64,000 bases of DNA, from positions 9,800,311-9,864,310 of the forward strand of contig JABAKD010000010.1 of the NCBI GenBank assembly GCA_012845835.1. Direction: 5' to 3'. A program made the position numbers and the translations under genes. Under the pieces are notes generated by a model. That model saw only the letters and a program-made list of their open reading frames with translations, was not told the origin of the DNA and did no database searches. Origin of the DNA: Undaria pinnatifida. Lineage: Eukaryota; Sar; Phaeophyceae; Laminariales; Alariaceae. Positions 36,925-47,757 of the stretch are shown one piece after another. The first letter of the stretch is position 1. Each line of letters starts with the position of its first letter.

Positions 36925-37265
36925 TTGTTGTTGTTGTTGTCGTTTTCACATTAACTCGCATAATCAAGTCCGTGGTCACAGGACAGGCTCCAGTCACTCT
37001 GGAGCTGAGGAATACCCTAGGTGAAAAACTCAAACCAAAGGTGGTACACGCATAAATCACAGCTGACGCAATTCATGCCTACACCAGAAACATATAAAAG
37101 TAAAATCGGGAGTCAGTCTACGATGTGCCAGGTCCATACCGGTGCATACGTCTCATTACTCGCGCCTGGAAAAACCGACTATACCGCTTGCCACCCAAGA
37201 AAGAGTACCACGTACATATTACACGTGGTATCTATCACTACGCATACGCACAACAGACGCAAGTC
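36925..37265. repeat. Dispersed repeat of about 340 bp, copy 1
   Basis: Starts in a TTG run, then TCACATTAACTCGCA, GTCCGTGGTCACAGGA, CACAGCTGACGCAATTCATG, ACGATGTGCCAG and GACTATACCGCTTGC. The same block, including the TTG run, recurs in the same orientation at 49079-49520. Confidence 0.85.
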
Positions 37266-38276
37266 AATTGGAAAAAAGAAACAAGCAAAGAAGAGAAAGG
37301 AAAGGAAATAGGTGCATGGGGCCAAGAAAAAGAAAAGGTGAATAAATTTGGGGGGGTCTACTGGCGAGTCTGCTACCAGAACGGGATGCCACGTGGTTTT
37401 TCGACGATCTACAGCAGTACTACGAACGACTTCCGATACAACCACCGAAGCGCGGACTACCGGCCAATTACGCGATCGACAGCTGGCCGTGGTTGTCACG
37501 TGTCTCTGTGTTGGGGGCCCCTGTGCGCTGCCTCTTGTTGGCTCTTGTTTGGGTAAAACATACCTGCTTGGTTTTGTCTCGAGATTCTGTTATATATTGG
37601 ACAGAGTGATGCGTGTACGACTAAACTTGCCAACTGCACTCGTACTGCACTTTGAGCTATCTGCTGTGGTTCTGGTTGCCACTAGTTGCTGCAGTACGTG
37701 CTAGAAGTTTCGCTCTTCGGCTACTGCTGCTGCACCTGATGTTGTGTGTCTGCCAATGTCGTCAGTTGGCGTTCATGCTCGTCGTACATACTGCTGTTCT
37801 CACCCAGTACGTACGGGTTTCCTCGTACCTCGACGGCACGACGACGAGCTCAAAACAGAAGGGAGGTGACATGAAATGGCGGGGACAATGGCCACATAGA
37901 AGCGAGCACAGCGGGATAGTTCGCTGCGAATCAACCGCACTCGTTCATGCCTACAGCAGAGGCTGCCTGGAGTGACAGCGGCCATGCTAAAGCCAGGGCC
38001 AAAGGCCGAAGAGACGGCTCTACCTGCTTGTTTTTGTCTCGATATTCTGTAACGTGAAAATATCATGATTTGGGAGTTACTTTGTCACGAAACGTCTTGC
38101 CGTCGGTAATTTGTGTCGCGAAGTTGTTGGATATCGTCGGTAACTTGTGTTACGTTTTAGGTGAACCCACACCAAAAAAATGAATTTCCAGCTGGCAAAA
38201 CGAGCAGAAACAAAAGCAATATAAAGGACGGGCAAGAAACCAAACGAACTAGTAAAAAAGTACAGCAAAGAAACTA

Positions 38277-38625
38277 ACGCTCGAGAGTATGCCACCGCAA
38301 AATTCAAAACACTGTCAAGTACCGTTTGGAAATGATGCCAATTTTTGTAAATCATCCAGGCGTTGCACACATAGTCTAAAGATACATCCGAAATCTCCGA
38401 AATTCCTCCTCGACATGCGGTATTTTTGCAACTTCTCGCTTGTCTCGCTCGGCATCCGTCCGCGTTCACGTCGATGTGCGGAACGAACACGGCAGGGCGA
38501 GGGGCGTTGGAGCCGCCCCCAGAAGGCGGCGCTCGAACGAAGCTATATTCGACCGAGAATTCCAGTTCCGCGAATCGCATACTTCGGCCGAGACAAAAAA
38601 ACTCCAGACCAAATACATGACACCA
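38277..38625. repeat. Dispersed repeat of about 350 bp, copy 1 of 3
   Basis: Shares CCACCGCAAAATTCAAAAC, CCGTTTGGAAATGATGCCAA, TTTTTGCAACTTCTCGCTTG, CGTTCACGTCGATGTGCGGA and GGGCGAGGGGCGTTGGAGCC with copies at 39726-39990 (diverged) and 40060-40400 (close). Confidence 0.85.
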
Positions 38626-38649
38626 GAGAAGGATTTTATATATATTTAT

Positions 38650-38715
38650 GAGGGCTCCGCATGGGTGCCGGCATACGCCGGCACCCATGCTTCGGGTAGG
38701 GCAGGGCAGCACTTC
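38650..38715. repeat. Perfect hairpin repeat, copy 2
   Basis: GCATGGGTGCCGGC and its reverse complement flank a four-base loop, with the same GGGTAGGGCAGGGCAGCACTTCGA tail as copy 1 at 34966. Confidence 0.85.
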
Positions 38716-39139
38716 GAATTGTTCGATTCAATACTTGGTAGAGTAAAAGAAGTCACCACACACAATCATAGTCTCCGCGTACAGTTTGTAACGAAATGCC
38801 ATGAGTTCGATATAGACCAACAATCATAACAATACACTTAATAGCTACATTTTTTAAGTGAATCCGATTCCGAGCTTCATTCATCATATTTCGATCGGAT
38901 AAATCCAAGCACACGCCGACTGACCCTTTAGTCTGGCGACGAAAAGTGTCGAGTGTGTTTCTTATGATAGCTTTACTCAATCAAGCATCCGGGGCCAGTA
39001 AGGTGACTGACCATGACCGCTGCGTGTGAATAGAGAAGTTGTACATGGACCAATTGCACAATACAACAGCAGCCAGTCCAGATCGGGTCGATCGGTGGAA
39101 CTTGCTTGGGCATCGTATTATTCCAGCAGCAGTAAGACA

Positions 39140-39405
39140 CTTCACTTCTTTTCTTTTCCCATCCCACTTCGTGTGATTCTCGCATTACTTTCGCCCTCCC
39201 AGTAGTATAACTTTGATCCGGGGTCATATAGCGGGCTCCCCTCCCCATCCCCACTACGGTACCTGCCCTAACTCTTATCGCGAGAAGAATTCAGCATTTA
39301 CTTTCCTCGTCGATTCGCGTCGATTTTTACCCACCCACGCTGCTAGGCGATTTCAGCAGTTAGTTGATCCTTCTTTTCCCATTTATTTCTGCAAATAAAT
39401 AAAGC
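39140..39405. repeat. Dispersed repeat of about 260 bp, copy 2
   Basis: Second copy of the 36121-36380 family, same orientation, including GATCCGGGGTCATATAGCGG and CCCACGCTGCTAGGCG. Confidence 0.8.
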
Positions 39406-39519
39406 CAACATAGCTCACAACAGTGGTTACTTAACTCAAGGACCAACGCTAGTATTAATAGTGGTAGTATTCGAGTGTAACCCTACTAGACCACCGGGGC
39501 GACCGGCTCCATACCACTC

Positions 39520-39605
39520 ACTGCCCCGATGGCGTATCAGGTTATATCCTCGAGCCTGGTATATGTCAGTTTCATGAGTTCGAATCCCCCGAGTGCGTAC
39601 TCGTA
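39520..39605 (+). other. tRNA-like (SINE-type) segment
   Basis: Has a GATGGCGTATCAGG A-box-like stretch and, about 50 bases on, GAGTTCGAATCC like a B box. The acceptor and anticodon stems do not form well, so this is more likely a tRNA-derived repeat than a tRNA gene. Confidence 0.25.
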
Positions 39606-39725
39606 TAAATTTTCGTTTGTTATGCACTAATTGACTTGCGGATAGCGCGAGAGCGTGAGTTAGCAACGCTTGATGAAGACTCGACGATCAGTTTAACTGG
39701 TATTATAACACGCGCTCAAGCCCTG

Positions 39726-39990
39726 CAGACGTCAAGCAAAACAAACGCTCAAGAGAATACCACCGCAAAATTCAAAACTTTAGCAACTACCTACCGTTTG
39801 GAAATGATGCCAATTTTGGAAATTATCCAGACGCTGAAGACGTTAAGATACAACCGAAGTCGCAAGATTACCTCCTCGAAATACCATATTTTTGCAACAT
39901 CTCCCTTGTCTCGCTTAGCATCCATCCGCGTTCACGTCGAGGTGCCCAACGGATAAGGAAGGGCGAGGGGCGTTGGAGCCGCCCCCCGAA
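39726..39990. repeat. Dispersed repeat of about 350 bp, copy 2 of 3 (diverged)
   Basis: Related to 38277-38625. The segment GTTGGA(G/A)CCGCCCCCCGAAGACTTTT is itself duplicated at its end (about 39972-40025). Confidence 0.75.
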
Positions 39991-40059
39991 GACTTTTGCC
40001 CGTTGGAACCGCCCCCCGAAGACTTTTACGTGTTTCATTCGTTCAAGCCCTGCAGACGT

Positions 40060-40400
40060 CAAGCGAAACAAACGCTCGAGAGTATGCCACCGCAAAATTC
40101 AAAACATTGCAATAGCAACTAACTACCGTTTGGAAATGATGCCAATTTTATAAATCACCCAGGCGCTGCAGACATTGAGATACAACCAAAATCTCTGGAA
40201 TTCCTCCTCGACATGCGGAATTTTTGCAACTTCTCGCTTGTCTCGCTTGGCATCCGTCCGCGTTCACGTCGATGTGCGGAACGGACACGGCAGGGCGAGG
40301 GGCGTTGGAGCCGCCCTCAAAGCCGGCGCTCGAACGAAGCTATTTGACCGAGAATTCCAGTTCCGCGAATCGCATACATAGGCCGAGACGAAAAAAAAAC
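40060..40400. repeat. Dispersed repeat of about 350 bp, copy 3 of 3
   Basis: Closely similar to 38277-38625, from CGCTCGAGAGTATGCCACCG to CGAATCGCATAC and the GGCCGAGAC-A-run end. Same orientation. Confidence 0.85.
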
Positions 40401-41209
40401 TCCTGACCAAATCCCTGAAACAAAGAATGATTTAATATATATACTAATGGTACACTACCGAAGTTTGCTAGTTGCCGGCCAGTATGGCGAAAAAAACAAA
40501 TTGGTGCTGTATCCTCTGTATGCAATACTATAAAAACAATAGACTACAACAACAGGGCAGCAGAACGGCAGTGCAGCAGTACGTACGGCGGCGATTAGTG
40601 AAGGACAGAGGTGTGCAGCAGTGGGGACGGTGGTACTCTCAAGCACCAGTGGGAGGCCGATATCTTACGTATAAATTAACAAAAACAAAAGTTCATCATC
40701 GCCCACAGGACGAACAAAGACTCCAACGTACGAAAAAAGACTCCAACGTACGGAACGGCCCACCCACTCACCACGGACGACCCAGTGCACCCTCCACCCA
40801 CCCACCGACCAAACCTTTACTACATACAGCAGTACAGCAGTGCAGCAGTAGTAGTAAGTACAGCAGTGCACCTGCACCCAAAAAAACAATAAATTGGTGC
40901 TGTATCATCCTCAGAGCTCTCTATCTATGTAGACTAGTCTAAGTACTAAGAAAACAAAATAATAACAGGCCACCCACCCACCACGGACGACGCAGTCAGC
41001 GCATCCTCCACCCACCCACCGACCAAACCTTTACCACATAGAGCAGAACAGCAGTGCAGCAGTACGTACAGCAGCACACCTGGTACGCGGGGACCAGTTA
41101 GTAGGTTGGTTCTTGAGGACCTTGTATGAAACAGGAAACAAAAAGTGCCTACAGCAGTACACCTGGTAGTATATATATGTATTGGTAGCACTGTAAATCT
41201 GTACGACGT

Positions 41210-41450
41210 ACAAGGGCTCCGGTTCGTGGGCGGCTGACGCCGCCCGCTACGCTCGCGCAAGAAAAAATACAACAAAATGTGAAAGGGGCAGAAAAAATAG
41301 GCTCATGATGCGGTGCAACTAGCGATTTTATAATGCCGAGAGCTAATTGTGCAGGGCCGATTGCCGTGTGATGTGCTGTGTGCTTGCTGGCGATGTCACT
41401 TTCTGATTAGCAGTATCGATGGAAATTCCGGGGGGGGGGGGAATGAGGAC
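41210..41450. repeat. Dispersed repeat, copy 2 (GGGCGGC hairpin family)
   Basis: Copy of the 33430-33680 block with the GGGCGGCTGACGCCGCCCGC hairpin, then GGCTCATGAT, GCAACTAGCGA and GCTGTGTGCTTGCTGGCGAT. A more diverged third copy starts at about 41735. Confidence 0.65.
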
Positions 41451-44393
41451 GAGGGAGGATAATCAATGAAGAACACAAAAAGACGAGTGTACAGCAGCAC
41501 ACATGTACATTATACACCGGTGCATAATATGGTGCTTAGAGGGCTGAGTGCGCTGTGTTGCTTAGTTCTTGTGAAATATGTTTCGCGGCAACATGCTGCT
41601 ACAGCTGCAGCTCTAAGAGCTGCGAGTGGGTGTGTTTTATTTTGATTTGAGCACAAGAAACAGGTGGAAAATAAATGTGTACTACTATCTGTAGTGTACA
41701 AACAATGTGTCATACGATATGATACGGGCAAAATACGCTTCGCTCCGCGGGCGGTATCCGCCCGCTACGTTAGCTCAAATAGAGCACGGGCATAGGTCCA
41801 TGGTTTGGTGCAACTTACGACTTGCTCACGACTTGCAACTGCCAAGAGCTCCACGGTCCAAGAAAATAACCCGGACGTTGCATTCATGCGTGAATCACAT
41901 CCATCCTCCGTACTAACAAGAAAGGACGCGGAGAGAATAGTAGTAGTATTGTATCTTAATGAGTTCGAAATAAAGGCAACTCCTTCGCCCATCACCAGCT
42001 ATCATTCACGCATAGCTGCTGCTTGTGATTGTATACATTTTTAAGCCGGGCAGATTTCGACGTATTCGTTCGATTTGAAAACAAAACGAGCTTAGTGAAG
42101 AAGATGCTCGACGATATGATGGTAACTTTGTCTGCTTTTTTGCATTGTCGCGCTATGATGGCACGTGCTACACGATTTGCTCGGTTGTGCCGTGTTGATT
42201 GCTCTTTGCTGTGCCGTGGTGCTTGCAGAAGATGGTCGACGACGAAACATGCTAGCTCAGGAGCTGGGTGTGCTCGTTGTGTGATTCGAGCAGAAGAAGC
42301 ACACAGATGAGTAGATAAACGTGTACTACACCTGTAACCTAAGCCTACTTCCGTACTGGTACGTCTAAAAAAAAGGGACACATAAAAAAAGTTGGGGAAA
42401 AAAGGCTGTAAATGCTCGACGACACAAACACCATGATGATGCTAGCTCTTGCCAACTCTGATCACTCGTATTTAACTAATCGCAATGGTATGGCAATCTC
42501 TATCTTGAAGCAGTGCTGGGGGTTTGGCCTTGAAGCTAGTGTAGGGGCGGTCGCGAGGAACACGAAGGAGGCGAAGAAAGAAACGCAAAGAAAGCCGGCG
42601 GGAAGGTTCTCCGCGAGGAGGGCTTGGGCAGGCGTGTTTCGGGTGGGAGCGCCGAGAGCGAAGCAGGTCCTTTTGATCAGGTGATTCCAAGACGAACTAC
42701 TTGCCGACACATTTGGAAGTACGTGTACAAGGTTCCCCTTCGGAGGAAGGGTGGCGCAAGGCTGGTGCTTTTGCATTTTGCACCCCCATGCGTTCGCCCG
42801 CATCCTTACGGTTGTTAATGAAGCTACACCGTAATGTAATTGATTCGGGTGTATCGGAGACGAAGGTAGGGACGACCCAGTAAATACGATGTTGATGTCG
42901 TTGTAGCCCACCTGGTACTTCTGCTGTGCATATTAACGTTTACCGCAGCTGAGACTTTCATATACCCGGCGTACAAGCACTCGGGTGCAACTTCAAACTG
43001 CTGTTTGTCGTTGTGCTCAGCACATTTGATCCGCGTATAACAGTCCACTGTTTATGTTTAGACCACTGCTGCGTAATCAGTAAAAAAAAACTATGCCCCC
43101 AGGCACATCAGGTACATGAAATTTGAGCAAACAAAAAACTCGCAGCAGTTTACAGAAGCAGTATTATTCTGCGCGATTCTGGTGTAAAAGCTTGTGTAGT
43201 ATCAGAGTTTTCGCGCGTATGGGAAGTTGTCCGTTATTAGTTAGCGCAAAACCTAAGCTTCTCCGTCTGGCTTTAGCTACATTATTCAAAATTGAAATGG
43301 GTCCAGATCTTCTCGGAAAACACAGCACTGTGCACCAATGGGTGGCGGTGGCCAGCCAGCCATGTTTAACAACTTGCCGGTGCATTTTGAGGTGCGATTT
43401 GCTGTTGTTGTCGCCAGCTGGTTGCGGCTGCTGTATGGGGTGAGTGAGTGGGGAGGACCACACCTCGTGCTGCAGCGACAACTCCAGAGGCGCCGAACCC
43501 CGACCGCCGCACAATAGCGCAGCAGAGTACAGCAAGCCCTCTCGCGGCCTGCGTGTTGTATTGGACAAAACGCAAGCAGCAGCAGCTGCAACAGCAGCGG
43601 CAGGCTGTGCATGCAGAATACCCGTGCTCTCGTATATTGTATGATATGGCACACTTTGTAATTTCATGCGGCCGTACCACACAGCGCTGCGAAGCACTAC
43701 CCCATTTTTGTTGCAACTCGCAACTAACCGAAGAAATAAACAACAACAGAAGCACGCCGCCACCGTGCCGCTATGCTGCTGCTGGTATGCTGTTGTTGTT
43801 GTTGTCTTCTCCTGTATGACAGGCACCTGGCATATGTGACGTACAATGGCGTTTTGATGAGCTGGACAAAACACAAACGCCCGCCAGCAGTTGAAACATT
43901 TGCAGTCCATAGCCCAAAACGACCGAAAGGCCCAGCACCAGGCAGCAGGTACAAATTTTGAAAGCCTGCTCGAGGACCAACGCCTGAATGGGTAGGGTGG
44001 ACCGTAACTGGACCAAGTCCGGCGGAAGGCTGTTTTCTCATGGCCGTGGGCTGTTTGTGGGTGAGCTTGTGCAAGCCCCGCACTACCCGGAATGACGCCG
44101 TTCGGGATGGCTATCTCCACCTCACCTGATCCCCACGGTTCAGGTCGGGTCGAGATAATCACTTGCTCTGTCGCTACCACGGGAACTGAACGACACGCCA
44201 GCTAGCGCTACGCAATTGAGTTCAATTGACACACTTGCACGCGGAAATGTGGTGAGCGTTTTATTTTTCCCCATTCGCCGCAGGATAAAAAAGAAAAAAG
44301 AAAAGAAGAGTTTGCACAACCAAGAAGGTGACAACAAAATAGTAACGACCAGCGGGAAGACATTCGTAAGTATGTCACCCGGACAGTCCCCTC

Positions 44394-45233
44394 TTAGACG
44401 CGTTCGCCTGATATGACAACGGCAGCAGTCAAAAGTACAGCCAGAATAGGGCATGCTCCCACACTCCTCTGTCAAGTTGAACACGTCGAAGTAACTACTA
44501 CAGTAATGCTGGAACAACCCAAAGCCAAGCATCGATCCTCACCTCGAACGGCCAGGCCGCAAGCCTCCATGCTATCCGCATTGTCCACGAGAGCTACCGC
44601 TGGGTCATCAACAGCAGCCGGCGGCGGACGCAACGGCCGTGGCTGACAGTGTCGGGTGTTGCACATGAGGCACTTCTTCGCGGTTTCGACGTTCAGAAAC
44701 GAGCAAGACACACACGGCCAGCCGTCCCTGCCGGCCTCGCTTCTGCTGGCCTTGCGGGGAGAGGCAGAGTGTGCCAACGACGAATCGACGAGGCCCAGTC
44801 GCCGAGTGTTAAGCGCGGGACTCCTTGCGGCGGCTGCGGCGGAGGCGGCGGAGGCGGCGCGACTCGAGACCTTGGTAACAGTTGTGTCGCGATTTGAATT
44901 CCGTTGGAGACGTAAGTTCCCTTTAGATGAGGCTACTGGAGTGGATGAACGCCGTCTCGATGCACTGCTGGGCCGACTCCTTAGGCCTGCAGCATCTTCT
45001 TCTACTTCTGGTGGCCGTGGTGGTGGTGGTGGTGGCGGTTCTGCTGCTGCTGGCGCTGGTGCTGTTGCTGTTGGTGGTGGTACTTCTGTTGCAGTTGTTG
45101 GGCTGTTTGGAGATTCGCCAAGAGCCGCCATCAGCCTCGAAGCGCTGTAATAGCGCTCACGTTCCAGCTCTGCGCCTACGCGCTGAGCGACGGCTTTATC
45201 TTTGGAAAGCCGAGGCCGGTACGCCCGGCTCAT
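44394..45233 (-). CDS. RanBP2-type zinc-finger protein
   Basis: Exons 45233-44543 and 44407-44394 join G|GC (donor GTGAGG, acceptor TATCAG) and give 234 residues. The finger is at residues 172-191: W172, C174, C177, N181, C188, C191, the W-x-C-x2-C-x10-C-x2-C pattern of RanBP2/NZF fingers, which bind ubiquitin or single-stranded RNA. The N-terminal 38 residues are charged and may be helical (AELERERYYSASRLMAAL). The middle is Pro/Ala/Ser-rich, probably disordered. The small last exon is inferred; otherwise the frame runs to a stop at 44472. A CTGCAG directly before the ATG could be an acceptor, so an upstream exon is possible. Lies head to head with the next gene. Exact family unknown. Confidence 0.6.
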
Positions 45234-45452
45234 CCTGCAGCGTGGGTATACAAAGCAGAGATAGGCAGATAGCAGGGCAATGTAAACGCAAATTCACGCT
45301 GCAGAAAGGCAAGGCGGGGTGTTCCACGCATTTCTTTCGGGATGTTTAAATTTGAATAGCCCCTTCCCGCCATTTTCCAGCTGCAGAGCTTGCTGCAACA
45401 CCAACCCCAGTTACCCATCAGTGTCACCCGGACACTCGACACACGAAGTACC
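45234..45452. promoter_or_regulatory. Presumed bidirectional promoter
   Basis: The 219 bases between the start codons of the divergent zinc-finger and 451-residue genes should hold both 5' UTRs and a shared promoter. No clear TATA box was identified. This is inferred from gene layout only. Confidence 0.4.
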
Positions 45453-47724
45453 ATGGATCCTCAAGGCGAAACCGCGGCGAGGCTGGCAGGGACCCCCGCA
45501 AAAGTGGTCCGCAGCGATGAAGATGGCGTTGCTGATGCTGCTGCTGCCGCTCACGTATCGACACCGTCCGCGGACAAAGCGATGCTCCTCTCGTCCCCGG
45601 CAGCGTTCTCCTTCCCGCGCAAACACCCCCCTCCGCTGTCGAGCAAACCGAGGAAAGCGACAAGCCTGTTCCGCCACCCGGCCTCCGAAGCCGGCAAAAA
45701 AGGCAACGACTACAAGACTGATGTATCATCGTCGCCTTTGAGACACGAGGATGGGGCGTCAAAGCCCGGTCTTGGCGACTCGTCTTCTGCGGGATCTGCT
45801 GCCACCTCCGGGCACCACACTACCGCTGACCTGGACCAGGAGGACGGAGAGGCAAGAACGCACGGAGTAGGCCCGACGCTGTGGAGCGGTGGCAGCGGAG
45901 AAGACGGGGGTAGTGGTAGTGGTAGCGGTAGTGGTGTGGGAGCGTGCTTTGGTTCTCCTGCGCGACCGCCGAAGGAGAATATCACGAGCTTTCGCTTCAC
46001 GCCGCAGCGCAATCTCAATGGACTGTTTGCTTCGCCCGTACCACCGCCACCGCCTACGTCGCCACCGGCATCGCTATCCGGCGGCGATGACCTGCCCGGT
46101 CTCGGAAACAGCGACCGAAAAACGGGGCTCGTAGGGGGACCCGCCATTGACGATTTGAGCATGCTGAGATTCCCGAGGAAAATGCAGCAGGCTTCAGAAA
46201 GCGAACCACCCGCAGGTGAGTTGTGTGCAGACTACCGGTATTGCTGCAGTATCGGAAATTATATTCTGTTGTCTTCCTTCGTTCTCACCAGGCTCACGGC
46301 ATTGCTGCTGCATGATATTCTAGCCGCCTCGTCTCAGGCATGTAGTGAAACATGTGGGATGTACAATAACCGCGGCAAATGCCAAATAAGGTCGAGTGGG
46401 GGCTTTGGGTACGAGTACTGATGTAGGCAGAGTTATTGTTCAGAGGTTTTCACGGGTCAGGTCAAGCCTCGCGGGTCGAGTCGGGTCCTGTCGGGTCAGG
46501 TGACCCGCCCCGACCGAATGACCCGTGAGAGGCCATGTCGCAGGCCGGGTCGCCTCGGCCTGCGAGATTTTTCCTCCCGGCCCACGGGTTTGATCCGTGC
46601 TTCCGACCCATGGGTTGACTCTTCGAAAGTGATTTAATCTGTTTTTTTGTATTTTGCAGTGATGTGTGATGTGTGACCTGGATGTAATGGGTATGGACAA
46701 ATCTGGACATGAATTTACCTTGTAAACGTTTGGCGGCGTTTTAACGTACGAATATTATCAAAAATAGCAGGGCTTTTCACGGGTCATGACCCGACCCGCG
46801 GGTCGGGTCAAGGGGGTTTCAAAATCTCGCGGGTCGGGTCGGGTCGGGTCACCACGTTTTAAAATCTCACGGGTCGGGTCGGGTCGGGTCAAGAGGTTTT
46901 CAAAATCTCGCGGGTCGGGTCGGGTCGGGTCAAAAGGCTTCAAAATCTCGCGGGTCGGGTCGGGTCGGGTCAAGAGGTTTTCAAAATCTCGCGGGTCGGG
47001 TCGGGTCATGACCCGCGAGATACGGGTCACTTCGCGGGTCAAGCCATAATGACCCGTGAGTTGTTTTGGGCTGACCCGCGGGTCCAACCCGTGGATCTAG
47101 CCGGCGGATCCGCCTTTTTCAAACTTTCAGCTGAGAGCCACGTTGAGGCCGTGTAGGCGCCCCGCGGGTCAGGCCCGCGGGTCCGCCAATAAAATACAAA
47201 CATTTCGGCTTCCTGCCTCCCTCGTGCCGATGCTCCGATCATAATATGTCATCACAGCGTGCAGAACAATCACCAGGCAGTACCCCTAGCTACTCGTAAC
47301 AAGGCATACAGCAGTGTGACGCGAATCCCGTACCTACTGAAGCCGTAACAACAGCAGTAATATTACGGCCATACCAGTACGAAAAGTGACCAAACGTAAA
47401 AAGGCAAGGAAGGGCAGTCGTCGTCGAAGCAGCAGCAGCAGCAGCAGCACTGGCAGCAGCAAGTACCAGCAGCAGACCCCGGATTCTCGCGGATCGCAGC
47501 CCCTGCTGACAGACCCATCGCCCCAGTTGTGGGCTTGCTGCCGGAGGCGGCTCAGCTAGGCTGCTTGCCGGGGCTGGAGACTGCACAGATAGAAGATAGA
47601 TACAGCAGTGTAGTAGTAGTAGTAGTAGCTAGCTCGAGAATTATCATACCAGTACGATATAAATGTGACCAAACGTAAAAAAGCAAGAAGAGCAGCCGTT
47701 CGTTGTCGAAGCAGCAGCGGCAGC

Positions 47725-47757
<33 letters not shown>

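Larger units (their letters stand above)
32617..44393. other. Repeat-rich interval without a recognised host gene
   Basis: About 12 kb between the WD-repeat gene and the zinc-finger gene. It consists largely of dispersed and tandem repeats described separately, many TACCTGGTAC and ACAGCAGTAC motifs, and A/T-rich filler (for example 35080-35240). Apart from the candidate at 34610-35451, the open frames lack splice logic or family motifs. A short frame from ATG 32815 ending at GTAAGA (32871) could be a first exon but has no phase-matched partner. Confidence 0.5.

Noticed and set aside
37560-38070. Pair of GCTTGTTTTTGTCTCGATATTCTGT-like segments
   Set aside because: Two short matches (about 37568 and 38027) only; no clear boundaries.
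43164-44180. A 338-codon open frame on the minus strand
   Set aside because: Longest frame in its area, but it has no family motif, odd Cys/Trp/His-rich stretches, passes through CAG-type tracts and does not fit splice sites. Probably chance openness.
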